Shown: positions 1 through 12,504, numbered from the stretch's first letter. The stretch is DNA of 64,000 bases from Watersipora subatra (GCF_963576615.1 NC_088711.1:36320121-36384120); one strand, 5' to 3'. Notes: generated by a model from the letters alone, not told the origin. Program-made: numbers and translations.

Positions 1-419
1 ACAATACTAATGCTAAGAAGATAAATAGAGTTCTGTTGAAAATGTTTGAAAAGATGGCATAGGACAATTGTGAAAAGTTTTATAAATTGACGGTAACCAT
101 CTCACGTATTTGATGCACTCAGCTGTTAGACTCCGTACTAACAGTTGAAGCCATCTCATGTTATATTATTAGTGTCATATTTATTATACCATATTTATTG
201 ATATATTGTTCTTTAGCAATTTCACTTCTTTATAGTGAAATGTTATCTGTGTATTTCAACATTTCAATGAATCATTCGACCATTTAAATCTCTAGCCAAT
301 ACCAGATGGCAATTGTTACAGTATTTTATAACAATAAACATGTGCAAATATCTAAATACTATTATTCTGTTTAACGACGTTTGCTTATGCATGCGATTTA
401 TATGTCTGCAACTTAGCGA

Positions 420-1085
420 GGATTGCGATTGATAGATCTGTAGCTAAAAATTTTCACTATTGATAGGTCTGTAAACCGAAAATCTCACTATTGATAGGTC
501 TGTAAACCAAAAATCTCACTATTGATAGGTCTACAGCCTAGTAAAGATGATTATTTATAGGTCTGCAGCTTAGCAAAGCTTGCTATTCGTTAGCCTATTG
601 TTTAGTTAAGCTTGCTATTGGTTGGTTTGCTGCTCAGTTATTGCTCAGTTGATCTTGCTACTGGTAAGTTCCTTGCTCAGTTGAACTTGACTTTAATAGG
701 TCTGCAGCTCAGATAAGTTTGCTATTGACAGGTCTGCAGTGCGGTAAAGCTTGTTAATGATATGTCTGCAACTCAGTAAAGCTTGTTATTGATAAGTCTG
801 CAACTCAGTAAAGTTTGCTTTTGATAAGTCTGCAGCTCAGCTTAGCTTGCTATTGATATGTCTGCAACACAGTAAAGTTTTTTATTGACAGGTCTGCAGC
901 CCAGTACAGTTGCAGTTGCAGCTATGTTTGCAGGCAAGTAAAACTTTCTAGTGATAGGTCTGCAACTCAGTAAAGCTTGCTTTTGATAGGTCTGCAACTC
1001 AGTAAAGCTTGTTATTGATAGGTCTGCATCTCAATAAAAGCTGCTATTGATAGGTCTGCAGCTCAATAAAGCCTGTTATTCATAA
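420..1085. repeat. About 33-bp minisatellite (gataggtctgcagctcagta type)
   Basis: Roughly 18-20 degenerate copies of a 32-36 bp unit with the shared words gataggtctgcagctcagta and aagcttgctatt. No coding potential. Bases 1-419 before it are AT-rich with no visible feature. Confidence 0.85.
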
Positions 1086-1380
1086 ATTTGCAACTCTGAC
1101 ACTTTTACGCAATAACATGAGCTCTAATAAGCAGGCATAGAAATGTAGGCAAATGCTGCAAGGGTAAACATTTTTTGAGAAACTTTGTACAGTAAATAAA
1201 AATAACAAATGAATACAAATATTGGAAAAGTTAGTAATGCAAAAACTCTACCACCTATCTGCCGGTGCTATTGTCTACACACTTAACATGTAGGGATTTT
1301 AAAAATTTATGTTAATTGTTCCACACATACTCACACATACTCGTATATTAATTCCTTAGAGAACACTATATCATATATAT

Positions 1381-1800
1381 GTACTAGCGGAATGCCCGGC
1401 GTTACACGAGTATTAAAAAACAGCTTATAAACAGTGGCAGGTAATATAGTTGCCTGCCACTGGCCATTAGCCTGGCACATTGCCAATGGTTAATTTGATA
1501 AGCTAGTATCCATATTACTAAACTTACTAATAAGAGCTGTGAGAGCAGGCTTTAGTGACCCTGCGCCGTAACGTAATGGAGAGTCGCATATGCTATGGGT
1601 ATGTTAACCCAGATAACCACTCATATCACCCAATGAATCCATTGCATCTCGCGTAGCTTAATTGATTAGCATATTGCCTAGTAAAAGGGAGGTTCCGAGA
1701 TCAAATCTTCTGCGATACGGAATATCAATTTCAAGATTTTAATAGCAATAGCTGGACAGACTGATGGACAGGCACTGAGGTTTATATACATGTATATGTA
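1381..1800 (+). mobile_element. tRNA-like SINE-type repeat, copy 1
   Basis: The repeat starts ctagcggaatgcccggcgtt. It contains a tRNA-like core at about 1651-1720, with a box-A-like stretch (tagcttaattgattagca) and a box-B-like stretch (ggttccgagatcaaatc). It ends with ttttaatagcaatagctgga and a cagactgatgg tail. A clear relative lies at 47523-47835. The tRNA-like part is central rather than at the 5' edge, so the true boundaries are uncertain. Confidence 0.6.
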
Positions 1801-2000
1801 TTAGACAATTGGCTTGATGCACAGAGTTATCAGAGTAATGAGAGTTCTTGGTTCATTGCTATACTTACACTAAATAGTTAAATCTGTAGTGACAGAAGAC
1901 TGTGAACCTTTCTAGCTGACTCAACTGTTAGAGAACCCCAGCAACCACCCTATATACACAGTCAAATCAATAAATAATCATTTCCACTAATCATCTACAT

Positions 2001-3290
2001 CAGTGGTTCCCAACTACTTTAGAGCCATGGACCCCCTGAGCTCTTTATCTAAAAGTCATGGACCTCTTTATAAACATAATATATGGTGTTTATAACAATG
2101 CATTGTAAATTGATGTACATTATAAATTAGAATAATATAAGAGTCAATAGATTTGAAATGTTTCTATTTATTTACTCATATAAAGCAATGCTATACTAAA
2201 TTGCTTTGACTGTTAATTTTCAGTAGTCAGTTTGTTAGTGGGATAGATTGTACTTCTTGTTTTTTTACCAAATTTTCAATCTTTGGGGAAATGGTTGACA
2301 AAGCGCATCGCATGTCGTCTTCAAGTCCTAGTCGGTTTTGTTGTTTCGATTTGAGAACAATCATGGAGGAGAAAGCGGACTCGCATAAGTATGTAGACAC
2401 AAATGGGAGCAGAGTTTAAAGGGCGTGTTTGGCTGTCTGTGGATATGAATGAATCATAGAATGCAAAAATTCTTCAATAGTTTCATTTTCATAAACATCT
2501 TGTTTTGCTGGTTTCATGGTTTCAACATGCTGGTTTCATTTTGTTGTCAAATAAATATAGTTGCCCAATACTGTCACAATTATGATCAGTCAGCTGCCAT
2601 TAACAAGCATTCATGATATTATTAGTCGCCATTGAGAAATGACCACAATTTGGTTTTACATACAGATTTTGAGTATGAAAACTACATTGCACAGCTTTGC
2701 TGCTGTTCCATCTTATTGGCCAGGTCAAAAAATGTGACATCGACAAAAGACTTTGCCATTTTATATTATAGGTGGAAAAATATTAATTAAAAACTAGGGA
2801 AAAAAGGTCATTGTTCGGGTGATTTCGGGTAGACCCCTACCAATCTGAAAATTGGTAAAATTAAGTAAGTTGAAATGTTTTATTTTCCATGGATCTTAGT
2901 ATATTGCTGAAACTGAAGAGGAAGAGGGAGAATTTCGTGTTTGCCGGTTACAGGTTCTGTTATTTTGTACCATTCAGCGGAAATCAGGTACTATCCAGCG
3001 ATTGACACACATAGGTGATAAAAGTTTAAACCCAAAAACCTAACAAGACAACGCGACCACCCCGCGGGAATTGAATTAGCCCCGAAACCCAGGCTAGCAC
3101 AATCCCAACAGATTTCGATCATTAAACCCCGCCCATATCATGTCAGGTTTTATATCATTGATCCAACCACTATGACAGAAATAGCTGTAAATAACTAGCT
3201 AGAAAAACCAATACTGGCACCAGCCTGTGGACCCCCTCAGAAGTTCCTGTGGACCCCTGGGGTCCATGGACCACCAGTTGGGAACCACTG
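2001..3290. mobile_element. hAT-superfamily DNA transposon (degenerate)
   Basis: The terminal inverted repeats are CAGTGGTTCCCAACTACTTT at the left and its counterpart GTTGGGAACCACTG at the right. Exact 8-bp target duplications, ATCTACAT, flank it at 1993-2000 and 3291-3298; 8 bp is diagnostic of hAT. A decayed transposase C-terminus lies inside on the minus strand. The ends resemble Zaphod/ZBED-like hATs. Confidence 0.92.
2227..2415 (-). pseudogene. hAT transposase C-terminal dimerisation region, remnant
   Basis: The minus-strand frame reads TLLPFVSTYLCESAFSSMIV, then LKSKQQNRLGLEDDMRCALS and TISPKIENL before a stop. This is the typical end of a hAT transposase: the YLCE.AFS signature, then KSK.R.RL..ED..R.AL. 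An in-frame TAA lies immediately upstream and most of the protein is missing, so it is a dead copy. Confidence 0.85.
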
Positions 3291-3507
3291 ATCTACATGT
3301 ACATACTGAGGTTGGCCCGAGCATTGCCCACCAATCGTAAATTTTGTTGAAACCGTAAAGACCAGATTTGAAGATATTTAGTATAACATATTCTATACAA
3401 TTATGAACAGGTTTATATTTTTGGTCAAGTCAATAAGTTTGTAAGCCCTAATTGGTACCTTACGCTTAAAAATATTCATTTTTAATCTGAGATTGTATTG
3501 CCTTAAA

Positions 3508-3812
3508 CTGACTAGCTATAACACCTGTATATGTTATAATTGCTTGTAGATATATAGTATTGACTAGCTATAACCCCTGCCTATATTATAGTAGCTTGTA
3601 TATAGTACTGACTAGCTGTAACACCTGTATATGTTATAATCGCTTGTATATATATAGTATTGACTAGCTATAACACCTGCTTATTATATTATAGTAGCTT
3701 GTATATATAGTACTGACTAGCTATAACACCTGTATATGTTATAATCGCTTGTATATATTATAGTATTGGCTAGCTATAACCCCTGACTATATTATAACAG
3801 CTTGTATATACA
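3508..3812. repeat. Two-part tandem repeat, about 118-bp period
   Basis: Alternating half-units of about 58-60 bp, each starting tgactagctataacacctg, differ in their middle (tatatgttataatcgcttg versus ctatattatagtagcttg). There are about five half-units. Bases 3300-3507 before it show nothing recognisable. Confidence 0.8.
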
Positions 3813-3969
3813 GCCTAATGATTATCAGACTTCAAAAATTATTAACATTGTCAGAATCTGCATAAAAATATAAATTTATTTCACAAATTTGACGTAACTA
3901 GAGATTTTAGGAGTTGTCTAACTTGCTCTCATATTACATATAAATGTGATCGGATAAGAATAACATGCA

Positions 3970-4011
3970 ATCAATGATATACAGTCCCCAGGGGGACTGT
4001 ATATCATTGAT
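3970..4011. repeat. 42-bp near-perfect palindrome
   Basis: Arms of 20 nt (atcaatgatatacagtcccc and its exact complement) are separated by only two bases. It could extrude as a cruciform. No tandem or dispersed partner was noticed. Confidence 0.9.
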
Positions 4012-5961
4012 GCAATGTAGGCATAAAAGCATTTAAAAATTACTTTCAATCAATCAACACTTTTAGTAAAACACTTTAAAAAAACAATATTTTGTTTAGA
4101 ACTTCTCAAAAATTTGGAAATAGTTTGAAAAGTACCAAGTATAAAAAAATTGTGGTCTGTGAATTGTTTTATTAAAAGCAAATCTGATGCAAAGCATTAG
4201 TGCTGCCTGGGACTGACTTGAATAGCTCTGCTCATAATATTTATTATCCCCATCAGCCATTATTTCTACAGACAAGCGCTGATATAAATCTCTGTAATAA
4301 CTTTACATTGATAGTCAGTCGTGGATAAAGCGGTAAACAATACATATAATTGCCAACAATAACTGCAAAGCCTCCGAATTCATTGACACTTCTTTAGAGA
4401 ATATTGACCTCGCTAAATCAATAATGGTTTCTTTGCAGAAGGCATGTATACCTTTAAACGCTTAAAGGTATCGCTAGACATTCAATCATTTTTAACCGAT
4501 CAAGTGCAAAGCTATTGATGTTTCTCACTTATACAACAGAATATTTGTCATGTTTCCAGTATTATGCAGAACAATACTAGTAGCTCTAGACTACTGATAT
4601 ATTATCATTGCAAAAACAATAGAAGTTGGAAAATTTGCTATTGAAATTCTGTGTGGTAGAAGAATATCAAGTGCTTCATCACTAACCATACGCTATTCAC
4701 ATGTTTGATTGCATTGCGCCTGGCTAAAAATAGCATCTAAAGAATTACGTCGGCTTAAGAAGACACTTGCATTTGTGTTACTTCAAATATGATGTAGGTC
4801 GTTATATGCTGGCTACTCCAGCTCAATTGCATTCTTGCATTTGGCTTATTTTAAAGAATTTTGTAAAAATTTGCAAATTGGTTAGTAGTTCGTAAAATAT
4901 AATCCACCAAACTTCTGATAGGCATTTATTTATATACTTATACGGAAAACAGTAATATAAAATAATTAAACAAATCATACAAAACCTTAATTGGTAATCA
5001 TATACATGTACATGTACATAATTACTACTGAGAAACAGTTGCAAATAATTACGAGTTGTCTTCACCTGATTTTCAGCAAAACAATAATTTCTTAATTACA
5101 AAATACTTGCGAACCATTTCAAGGTTGCGTGAAGGTCAGATCACTAACCGCGTAGGTCAAAAGGCGAATCAATTGCCTATAGGATGATTAGTGCGTACCT
5201 TGAAACCTCCTAACGTAACCTACGGCAACTGAGAAACTGTTCAAAGGTGCTGGAGCTAAATATTGTAAGTGCTAATTATAATATGTTTGTATAGTATTTC
5301 TTTACGGTTCTTTCAAACTCGTGTAAGTTGATAAATCTTTTGGATTTCACGACGCTGCTATATACGTGTTTTGAATTCCAGAGCGATTTTGCAAGCTGCT
5401 TGACTAAAAATAAAGTGTAGCCACGTTCGTGTACTAAAACTTTAAAAATGTAAAATATCAATGCTGTAGTTATGCAGTTGGTTTAATGTTGAAATACTAA
5501 CAACCATTGGTTAGCACACGATTTCCTGAAAGGTTTTAAATTTCACTTGTTTGGCCTTCTAATTATTTTTGTTTCATGTTTGTATTTTTAGTCTACAAAG
5601 AAAACATGAATACTAATTACGTATAATGTTTGTTTTAGTGGCCTTTAGTACTGCAATATAAGTCAGATGGCTGTTTTTTCATGACATTCCTACTTTATAT
5701 CACTTCTAAGATGTTGCCATTAGCTGTTTAATAAACATAAGGCGATACCAAATGTGCTAGGAGCATTTTGTAGTCCTTCTGGTTGGTAATCTATTATAGA
5801 ACGTAGAATTTACGACCAGACGTCATGCAATAATAGCTTTTATATGCATTACAACTTCTCTTATAAGCATTGCGCATGGTTTATTATCTCAGTTAGCCAA
5901 AGCACAATAGACCGACCTGTTTGATGGAAGTCTAGTTGAGAGCACCACTGACAGTTAGCAA
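4012..5961. other. AT-rich stretch without recognised features
   Basis: I see no supported gene, RNA or transposon end here. The short open frames are not conserved-looking and have no splice context. Confidence 0.5.
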
Positions 5962-6150
5962 CATACCTGCCAACTCTCACGCATTGGGCGTGAGACTCAC
6001 GCAATCACCCCAAAGAAAAAATGATAATGCGTGAGATATGCGTGAGATTTTTGCCCCAATTTCCACAATTTTATACATACTATCATTGATACATCAATTG
6101 CCCCAAAACCAAATCTCACGCATTGCCCCACTCTTGGGTTGGTAGGTCTG
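5962..6150. mobile_element. hAT-like MITE, 189 bp
   Basis: The ends read catacctgccaactc and gggttggtaggtctg, imperfect inverted repeats, with ctcacgcattgggcgtgag words inside. The 8-bp duplication GTTAGCAA flanks it exactly (5954-5961 and 6151-6158). Confidence 0.85.
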
Positions 6151-6904
6151 GTTAGCAAGCTGGCGAGGAAGGAAATAACACCGTTTTAGATAAATGGAAA
6201 TAAGATCTTGAATAAGTAAACAATAACAAAAAATTGTCAAGAGATTAACTGTAGTAAGTAGAGTTATCAATTTATCATGTTTGCCAATTACAATGAAAAA
6301 CCAATTTAACTCACTTATTAGCCTTTTTTTAGGAAGATCTGATAGCCATGGTGATTTACAGGCTGTGAAGGGGCTGTGAACAATTTTTGCCATCAAGTTT
6401 ATGTAGTTTTAAAACATGCCTTTGTGTGGAAGAGTCTATGCTGTATCAAAAGTGTGGTATTGTTACATTCTGATAATTTTGGCTCTAACGGCTAAATTTT
6501 GATTTGGAGTCATTTTATCATATAAAAGTTTTTTACTGTTCAGCTTGCAGAAGTCGGAGATAAAGGCAGATTGTTATTGCCTTAACCAACTAGTCGAAAG
6601 CCTATAACATAGTAAGTTGACCAACTGTTTTTACCTCCTCATTCTTTGATTTGTATCCTTACAAAAATACAAAAAAGACTTGCTGGCAACACAAAATGTA
6701 AGATTGGTGCTTTTTTAACATTGTGTTGTTTTTTGGTAACAACAATATAAGAATATGCAAATAATGTGCTTGTTTTGGTTGTTAATAATATACTCAAACT
6801 TATATTTGCCTCCAACAAAAATTACCAATGTTGTATATCTATTATATATATTATGTATATATATTGTGTATATATGTTATGCATATAATTATACTATGTA
6901 TATA
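6151..6904. other. AT-rich spacer
   Basis: No supported feature. It becomes a TATATA-rich run just before the next transposon. Confidence 0.5.
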
Positions 6905-7225
6905 CAGTCAAACATGGATAACTCGTCCACGGATAGCTCGAACACATGGTTAATTCGAACATTTCCTTTGGTCCGTTCCCACGTAATGATAAATTGCTAT
7001 AGATAACTCGAACTCAACACTGTTAATTCGAACTGTTTTTTTGCCCAACGGTACCGAAACGGTTGTTATCGCTTTAGAAAATCATATTATTCAAAGCCAT
7101 AGAGGTAAACTTCATCTTTTCGTAATTCATAAGCGTCGTTATTACCACCATCGGCAAAATATTTTTGTCAACGACTTTTCTAAAAGTTTGGTGAAATTTG
7201 ATTTATACTGTGATACGATGAATAG

Positions 7226-7351
7226 CACGGGCTAGCCGAGTCACGCGCGCAAAGATTTTCGCCACGCACATACAAAACAAAAATCGAATGTTGTTTTTGT
7301 TTTGTATGTGCGTGGCGAAAATCCTTGAGTGTGTGACCCGGCTAGCCCGTG
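7226..7351. mobile_element. 126-bp hairpin MITE nested in pogo-like copy A
   Basis: Nearly the whole element is an inverted repeat, from CACGGGCTAGCC to GGCTAGCCCGTG, with attttcgccacgcacatac arms. The 8-bp duplication ATGAATAG flanks it (7218-7225 and 7352-7359), so it is hAT-like and inserted after the host element formed. Confidence 0.92.
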
Positions 7352-7651
7352 ATGAATAGTTTTCCTACGTTGATTCCGTGTTGAATCAACGTCGGAATGT
7401 TGAATGTTTTAAACGTCTTAAAAATTGTTGTAATTAAACGTATACGTTGTCTGAGCTACAAAAAACTATTCATCGTTTGACCTAAACACAGAATACGTGT
7501 GTACATTCAATAAGTATCTATTAAAAAAGCGTGAGTGATATAGAATGTACCGTAAAACCTCGTAAAACTTCTAATTGAACTGCCTCGGAGTGTTGCTCTT
7601 AACGAATCCCAGGTAAAGTAAGGTAACCTGCATAAACTTCAAGAAAAAACG

Positions 7652-7736
7652 GCAAAATTGATCGTGGGTAAAACCCCAAAAGAAAAAAATGTCTTTTCTT
7701 TTGAGCATTTCAACAACGATCAAGTTTTGCCAATGT
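7652..7736. repeat. Internal inverted repeat of the pogo-like family
   Basis: The words ggcaaaattgatcgt and acgatcaagttttgcc face each other about 50 bp apart, with ccaaaagaaaaa and tttcttttgag between. The same arrangement recurs in copy B near 31120-31205, so it is a family feature. Confidence 0.65.
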
Positions 7737-8030
7737 CAATCTGAAAAACGTCCTGGCAATAACATCACCTCAAACAACAAACCAATCTCAAGTGATAGAA
7801 AAATCTCTATACTTTTTCATGAAAACGTTTTAAACTTTACATTAGAAGCATTTAATTTGAAACAAGCCATTTGTGCTTTTGATTTATATTATAGTTTGTA
7901 TACGTACATGTATCTACTAATAAATAAGTAAATATATGGACTTGTGACAGTGCTCTGATAACTTGAACGCTCTGATAATTCGAACACTTTTGCTCGGTCC
8001 CTTGAAGTTCGAGTTATCCATGTTTGACTG

Positions 8031-8924
8031 TATATGAGAGTTGGAAAAATAAGGAATTTTTTTATTCAAATCAATTTTTTTCAATTGCAATGACTTTTTG
8101 ATAAATTTTATTTTTTCACTAATTTTTTCTCATGCAAATTGTCTATGAATTGCATAGCCCATAATATTGCTGGTGTACCTGCTTTTCAGTATTATTAACT
8201 TGAATGCTTTAGTTTAAAAATTTCTTATATTTCTTGCATTCAGCAGCCATATAAAATTTCAATCTGTAAACTGCATGTAAGTTAGTGGAGTAGAGCTACT
8301 AGAAGTTTCACACAGATTACGAATAAAATCCGAAGACATAAAAAGGCACTATGAAAAAAATTTTAAGCACATTTTCCTCGGTGTCAACGATGTGGTTGAT
8401 CATGTGAAATATAAATACAAGTTTTTCGATTTTCTAGTACCTAGCAAGCAGGTTACTTATTTTTTAATGACTGAAACAAAAGGTGGAGATAACTCTTTGA
8501 CGCTTGTATTCGAGCTGACTGCAATAAAGAGTTTGGTGTCGTAATGTCATTTATTAAACAGAATAATGTGGGAAAACTTTACCAGTTACAACTGTCACCT
8601 CACATTTATACTGCTTTGAGTTTACTACATAGACTTACAGGTCCTAGCTTCAAAGGTCCTTCTGTAGCATCGTACTACACATGCAGTCAACTATCTCCAT
8701 CACACTTGCTAATTTATGACAGCGGAGGAGTCTTTACAGATTTGTTATGCACATCAAAACAAGATTGTTTATTTAAAAAAACTGGTTTTTGCAAAATTCT
8801 GAAAAAATATAAAAAGTCATGATTTTTTCTGAAAATATGTTTGCTTCAAATCATGAATTGGATCAATAATTTAATTTAAATTAGTTAATTTTTTTGCGCC
8901 AAAACTAATATATATATTATGTGC

Positions 8925-8980
<56 letters not shown>

Positions 8981-9008
8981 GATATACATGAAATATATTA
9001 TATATATA
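8031..9008. other. AT-rich spacer with TA microsatellite
   Basis: Bases 8926-8980 are almost pure (TA)n. The open frame at 8544-8822 has no recognisable domain or splice context and is not called a gene. Confidence 0.6.
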
Positions 9009-9562
9009 TGTTACAGTCAATGAGCAAAATCAGTCAATTTGTAAAATACCTGAAATTTTCAGTCATTTTATAAATTGACTAAAAAATTAGTCCATTTATT
9101 TGACAGACTGACTGAAACATTGATATGAAGCAAGACAAGTCATTCACATCAAGTAAAGCATCAACTATCACATATAAGCATTCTTATATTGCTTAACTTG
9201 CTACTATTTAGTATTTTTGTAAATAATTCATTTGAAATTTACAACAATATGGTGTGTAATATTTGATTGAGGATATGAAGATTATCTACAGTTAAACAGA
9301 TGTTAATATCAAGTACCTGAACCAGATGCTTGAGCGCTTGGATGAGTTGCAAAGGGTAGCTGTCTACCAAAGTTACTGGTGTGTTAACTTTGACGAGGCT
9401 ACTCTGTGCATTAATTAGAGCCAGACAGCAGTATCTGGTAGAGTAGGGAACCACAATTAAAAGAGGCAGCCATCCACACATCCATTTGATTTTGGTATAG
9501 ATCAATGAAACGACATAATTTAAAAAATAATTTATTTCACTAGAAATTCCACTGTCATACAG

Positions 9563-10652
9563 CCCACGACCAAAGTGATATTGGAAAAAAGAAAGGGTAC
9601 TGATGGTTGAGAAATGCAATATTAGCAGTCAAATGGCACTGCAGTGCAATAGGATAACTGCAATGGTAGCTGTAATGTACTGGGTGTGGGTGTTATTATA
9701 TATAACAAGCAGCAATAATGAAAGGAAAAGATTATATGTTTATATCTTTCCCTCTGGAATAAGAGAAATGCAATATTGGCCAATATTAGAAGTAAAATGC
9801 ACTGATATTATTAGAATAACCAATATTATTAATATAGTAATAGTATAAAACCAATGCACAAATTTGTTTACATTTCAAAATGTCATAGCTAACAATATCA
9901 AGAAGTATCAAAAAGAATATCCAAACTTAGTAATAGTAATACAGTAATAATAGAAAACCAATGCACAATTTTGTTTACATTTCAAAACGTCATAGCTAAC
10001 AATATCAAAAAGTATCAAGAAGAATATCCAAACTTATAATTAAATATCGTAATCTCATAAAAATCGTTAGAAAAAATATCATCGGCATTTCCTTTACTTA
10101 CACTGCGTTGGACATCAATTAGAATACCAAAGTACTCAAATGTGTCTGAAATGTCAGTTAATTTGAAATCGGCAAAAATGAAACGATTTCAGTACTCCTA
10201 CCTTAATTACCGAAACCTTCAGCAATTCGACAATGCTATAGACTTGTGGGGCGCTGCACCTTATTTTTTCGTGAAATGCGCCCGACTTAATCGTTCTATT
10301 CTTTGTCGCTCGGCGTTTCAATTTCCGGTCTTAACTTTTATAAAAGGGAGGCTTAGCAAGTTTTAATAAGTTCAAATTAATCTGTCTATTTGTGTATAAT
10401 CCGATCAGATGAGTAAGTTTTAAGATAATAACGACGGTTTACAAAGACTTGGTAGCATATTTAAATAGGTTTGTATGTGTTTTGTATCGTTATTATACTT
10501 TAACAACTCTACAAAACGATGGTTAAATTTGTTAATGAAATTTGGATACAAGGGTTCGTCTGATTGTTGATGAATAATTTTTGGGAGTTGTGTGCACATG
10601 TGCATTTATCATAAATCTCTCAACCAATCGCTTCGCTCTGTTTGGTCGTGGG
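9563..10652 (+). mobile_element. CCCACGACC-family element, uninterrupted copy
   Basis: It runs from cccacgaccaaa to tttggtcgtggg, about 1.09 kb. The same sequence occurs at 29925-32200, where it is split by a pogo-like insertion; this copy therefore represents the empty site. The shared similarity also covers actagaaattcc upstream, so the left edge may lie up to 25 bp outside. Superfamily unknown; no transposase seen. Confidence 0.75.
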
Positions 10653-10713
10653 ATAAGTGCAAACAAGTTATCTGTAATATTTTGTAATCAACTGTAATCA
10701 ACAATTTAAATTA

Positions 10714-11849
10714 CCGTAAAACCTCTAATTGAATGCCATAGTGCTCTATTTTTCAATCCTTCCTCTATGGTAGCGGTCAATTGGAGGCGATGTTTGAATA
10801 GAGGCTGGCGGTGTATTTTTAAAATGGCTTTTCAGAAATTGGGGAAGATAAATTTAGTCCTTTCACGAGCGAAGCGAATGCCGCCTATAATCCTATATTT
10901 TGCCCTCATTTTCCGGTGGAGCGGTGGAGTGATATTGAACCTTTTGGATGCAATAAATTTGCTAACTTACCTTCAACTTGTCAAAGATCTCTTAATAAAT
11001 ATGCATTGCGTATATATATGTATTGCTTGCAATTGACCTGCGATAATAGGTATTATAGCCTATGTCCTTCTTTGAAATTTGTTAGCACTTTCAATTTTTA
11101 TTTTATTTTAAATTTGAAAACATTTTTATTTTACATCCATATTTACCAAATTTGCATGAAATTTATTGCACTCATTGATATGTTTGCTACAGTTTGCAGC
11201 CAAAACTAGCTTTTTATGTGTAATAGAAGATGAGTTACAAGCGTCAATCAATGGTATGATCAGATCACTGCAATAGTGCTACCAAATAATATGCTATAAA
11301 TTTATAAGTTATATAATGATAGTCTACCAAATACTACAAATATATATTCATGAACAAATGACATAAATGAACCATACTTATATTACATGCAGAAACAAAA
11401 ATTAACGTTTTCAAAACAAAAATAATTGCATCGTTTGCTCGAATAGCTGCATTCTGATTGTTGCATTCGATGGAACAAACATCTTCTAGATTTTCAGTAC
11501 CTTTATTGTAACCTTTGGCCCAAAACTTGCAAATCGTTTTTATATGCATGTTCTTCGGAGTATTAAGATCACATTGAACAAGGAGCTACTATTAGCCTGA
11601 GACCGTTATTAATTATTTCTATGGTGTTGCTTTCAAAGGTTGAATGAAAAAAAGCGAAAAGCTTTGGAGTTGGACAATGAGAGAATTGGTGGTTACTAAT
11701 GTAAATGATTCATTAATAATACGATTATGTGAACACTTTTCTACTGATCATTTGATATTATGGATCCATAAAGATCAAAGATAGTCAAAGTAGTGGTCAA
11801 ATAGAGGTGGCGTTCAAATAGAGGTAGCGTTCAATTAGAGGTTTTACGG
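10714..11849. mobile_element. CCGTAAAACC-family TA-flanked element, copy 1
   Basis: The inverted ends are ccgtaaaacctctaattgaa and its complement, bounded by TA dinucleotides. Internal words such as caaatagaggtggcg repeat near the ends. It is a probable non-autonomous Tc1/mariner-type element. A diverged copy is at 26206-27072. Confidence 0.8.
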
Positions 11850-12158
11850 TATACATGTATTTAAAGGGATTAAAGCACCTTCTACTAGAGCATAGGGTTC
11901 ATTTGAATAACAATCATATAATCGTGATTATGATAACTTACAAATTACTAATTTCAGTTTTTATTCAGAAATGTCAAACTCCATGACATCAACTGTTACA
12001 CTTCTCTCCAACCTTGAAACATTTACATTTGTTTGACTTGCACTGCTTGCCACTCTGTCTACAGTTACACTAGGTATATACCCTTACCCTCTAGAATAGC
12101 ACTTTTGTACTGCCTGTCGCAAGCCTATTGCGTTATCTCTGGGTACATTGTTCATGCT

Positions 12159-12263
12159 GTACAACTTATGGGTGCATAAGTCAAACTGGTTTCTGCTGTA
12201 ATGCACTTTAAGATTGTTACAGCAGAAACCAGTACAAGACAAACCGATACGCATATGTTGTAC
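12159..12263. repeat. Imperfect hairpin of about 105 nt
   Basis: A perfect 17-bp stem, actggtttctgctgtaa with its complement (12185-12201 and 12217-12233), closes a 15-nt loop. After an internal mismatch region the outer arms pair again as gtacaac.tatg.gt. It could be a small MITE or a structured RNA. Confidence 0.7.
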
Positions 12264-12504
12264 TTATTAGAAACAATGATTTTTTAAAGTACTAAATGCA
12301 TGTAGTAGCAATAGCAAGTTAAGCAATATAAGAATGCATATATGTGATAGTTGATGCTCTACTTGATGTGAATGACTTGTCTTGCTTCATATCAATGTTT
12401 CAGTCAGTCTGCCAAATAAATGGACTGATTTTTAGTCAATTTATAAAATGACTGAAAATGTCAGGCATTTTGCAAATTGACTGATTTTACTCATCGACTA
12501 TAAC

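Larger units (their letters stand above)
6905..8030 (+). mobile_element. pogo-like TA-flanked element, copy A (1126 bp)
   Basis: The terminal inverted repeats are CAGTCAAACATGGATAACTC and its complement, bounded by TA on both sides. No transposase is encoded; two short open frames (7041-7235, 7689-7931) recur in copy B only because the copies are alike. CAGT termini, TA targets and multiple TCGAAC words fit Tc1/mariner-pogo derivatives. It contains a nested 126-bp MITE. Copy B (30821-31940) is inverted relative to it. Confidence 0.88.
9009..12504. mobile_element. 3.5-kb composite bounded by about 200-bp inverted repeats
   Basis: Left arm 9009-9215 begins tgttacagtcaatgagcaaa. Right arm 12301-12504 is its diverged complement, ending actcatcgactataaca. 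TA-rich satellite lies outside both arms. Between the arms sit a CCCACGACC element (9563-10652) and a CCGTAAAACC element (10714-11849). It is best read as one element enlarged by later insertions, but two separate solo copies in opposite orientation cannot be excluded. Confidence 0.7.

Noticed and set aside
420..1085. CRISPR-like array of regular repeats
   Set aside because: The repeats are head-to-tail with no unique spacers, and the sequence is animal.
1651..1720. Functional tRNA gene
   Set aside because: Box A and box B words are present, but the arms do not pair as a cloverleaf and related copies exist, so a SINE-type origin is more likely.
7041..7931. Two small proteins conserved between pogo-like copies A and B
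   Set aside because: Identity follows from the copies being near-identical DNA. Neither resembles a transposase, and one differs at its start between copies.
8926..8980. (TA)n run as an origin or promoter
   Set aside because: A plain microsatellite in an AT-rich animal genome; no supporting motif.
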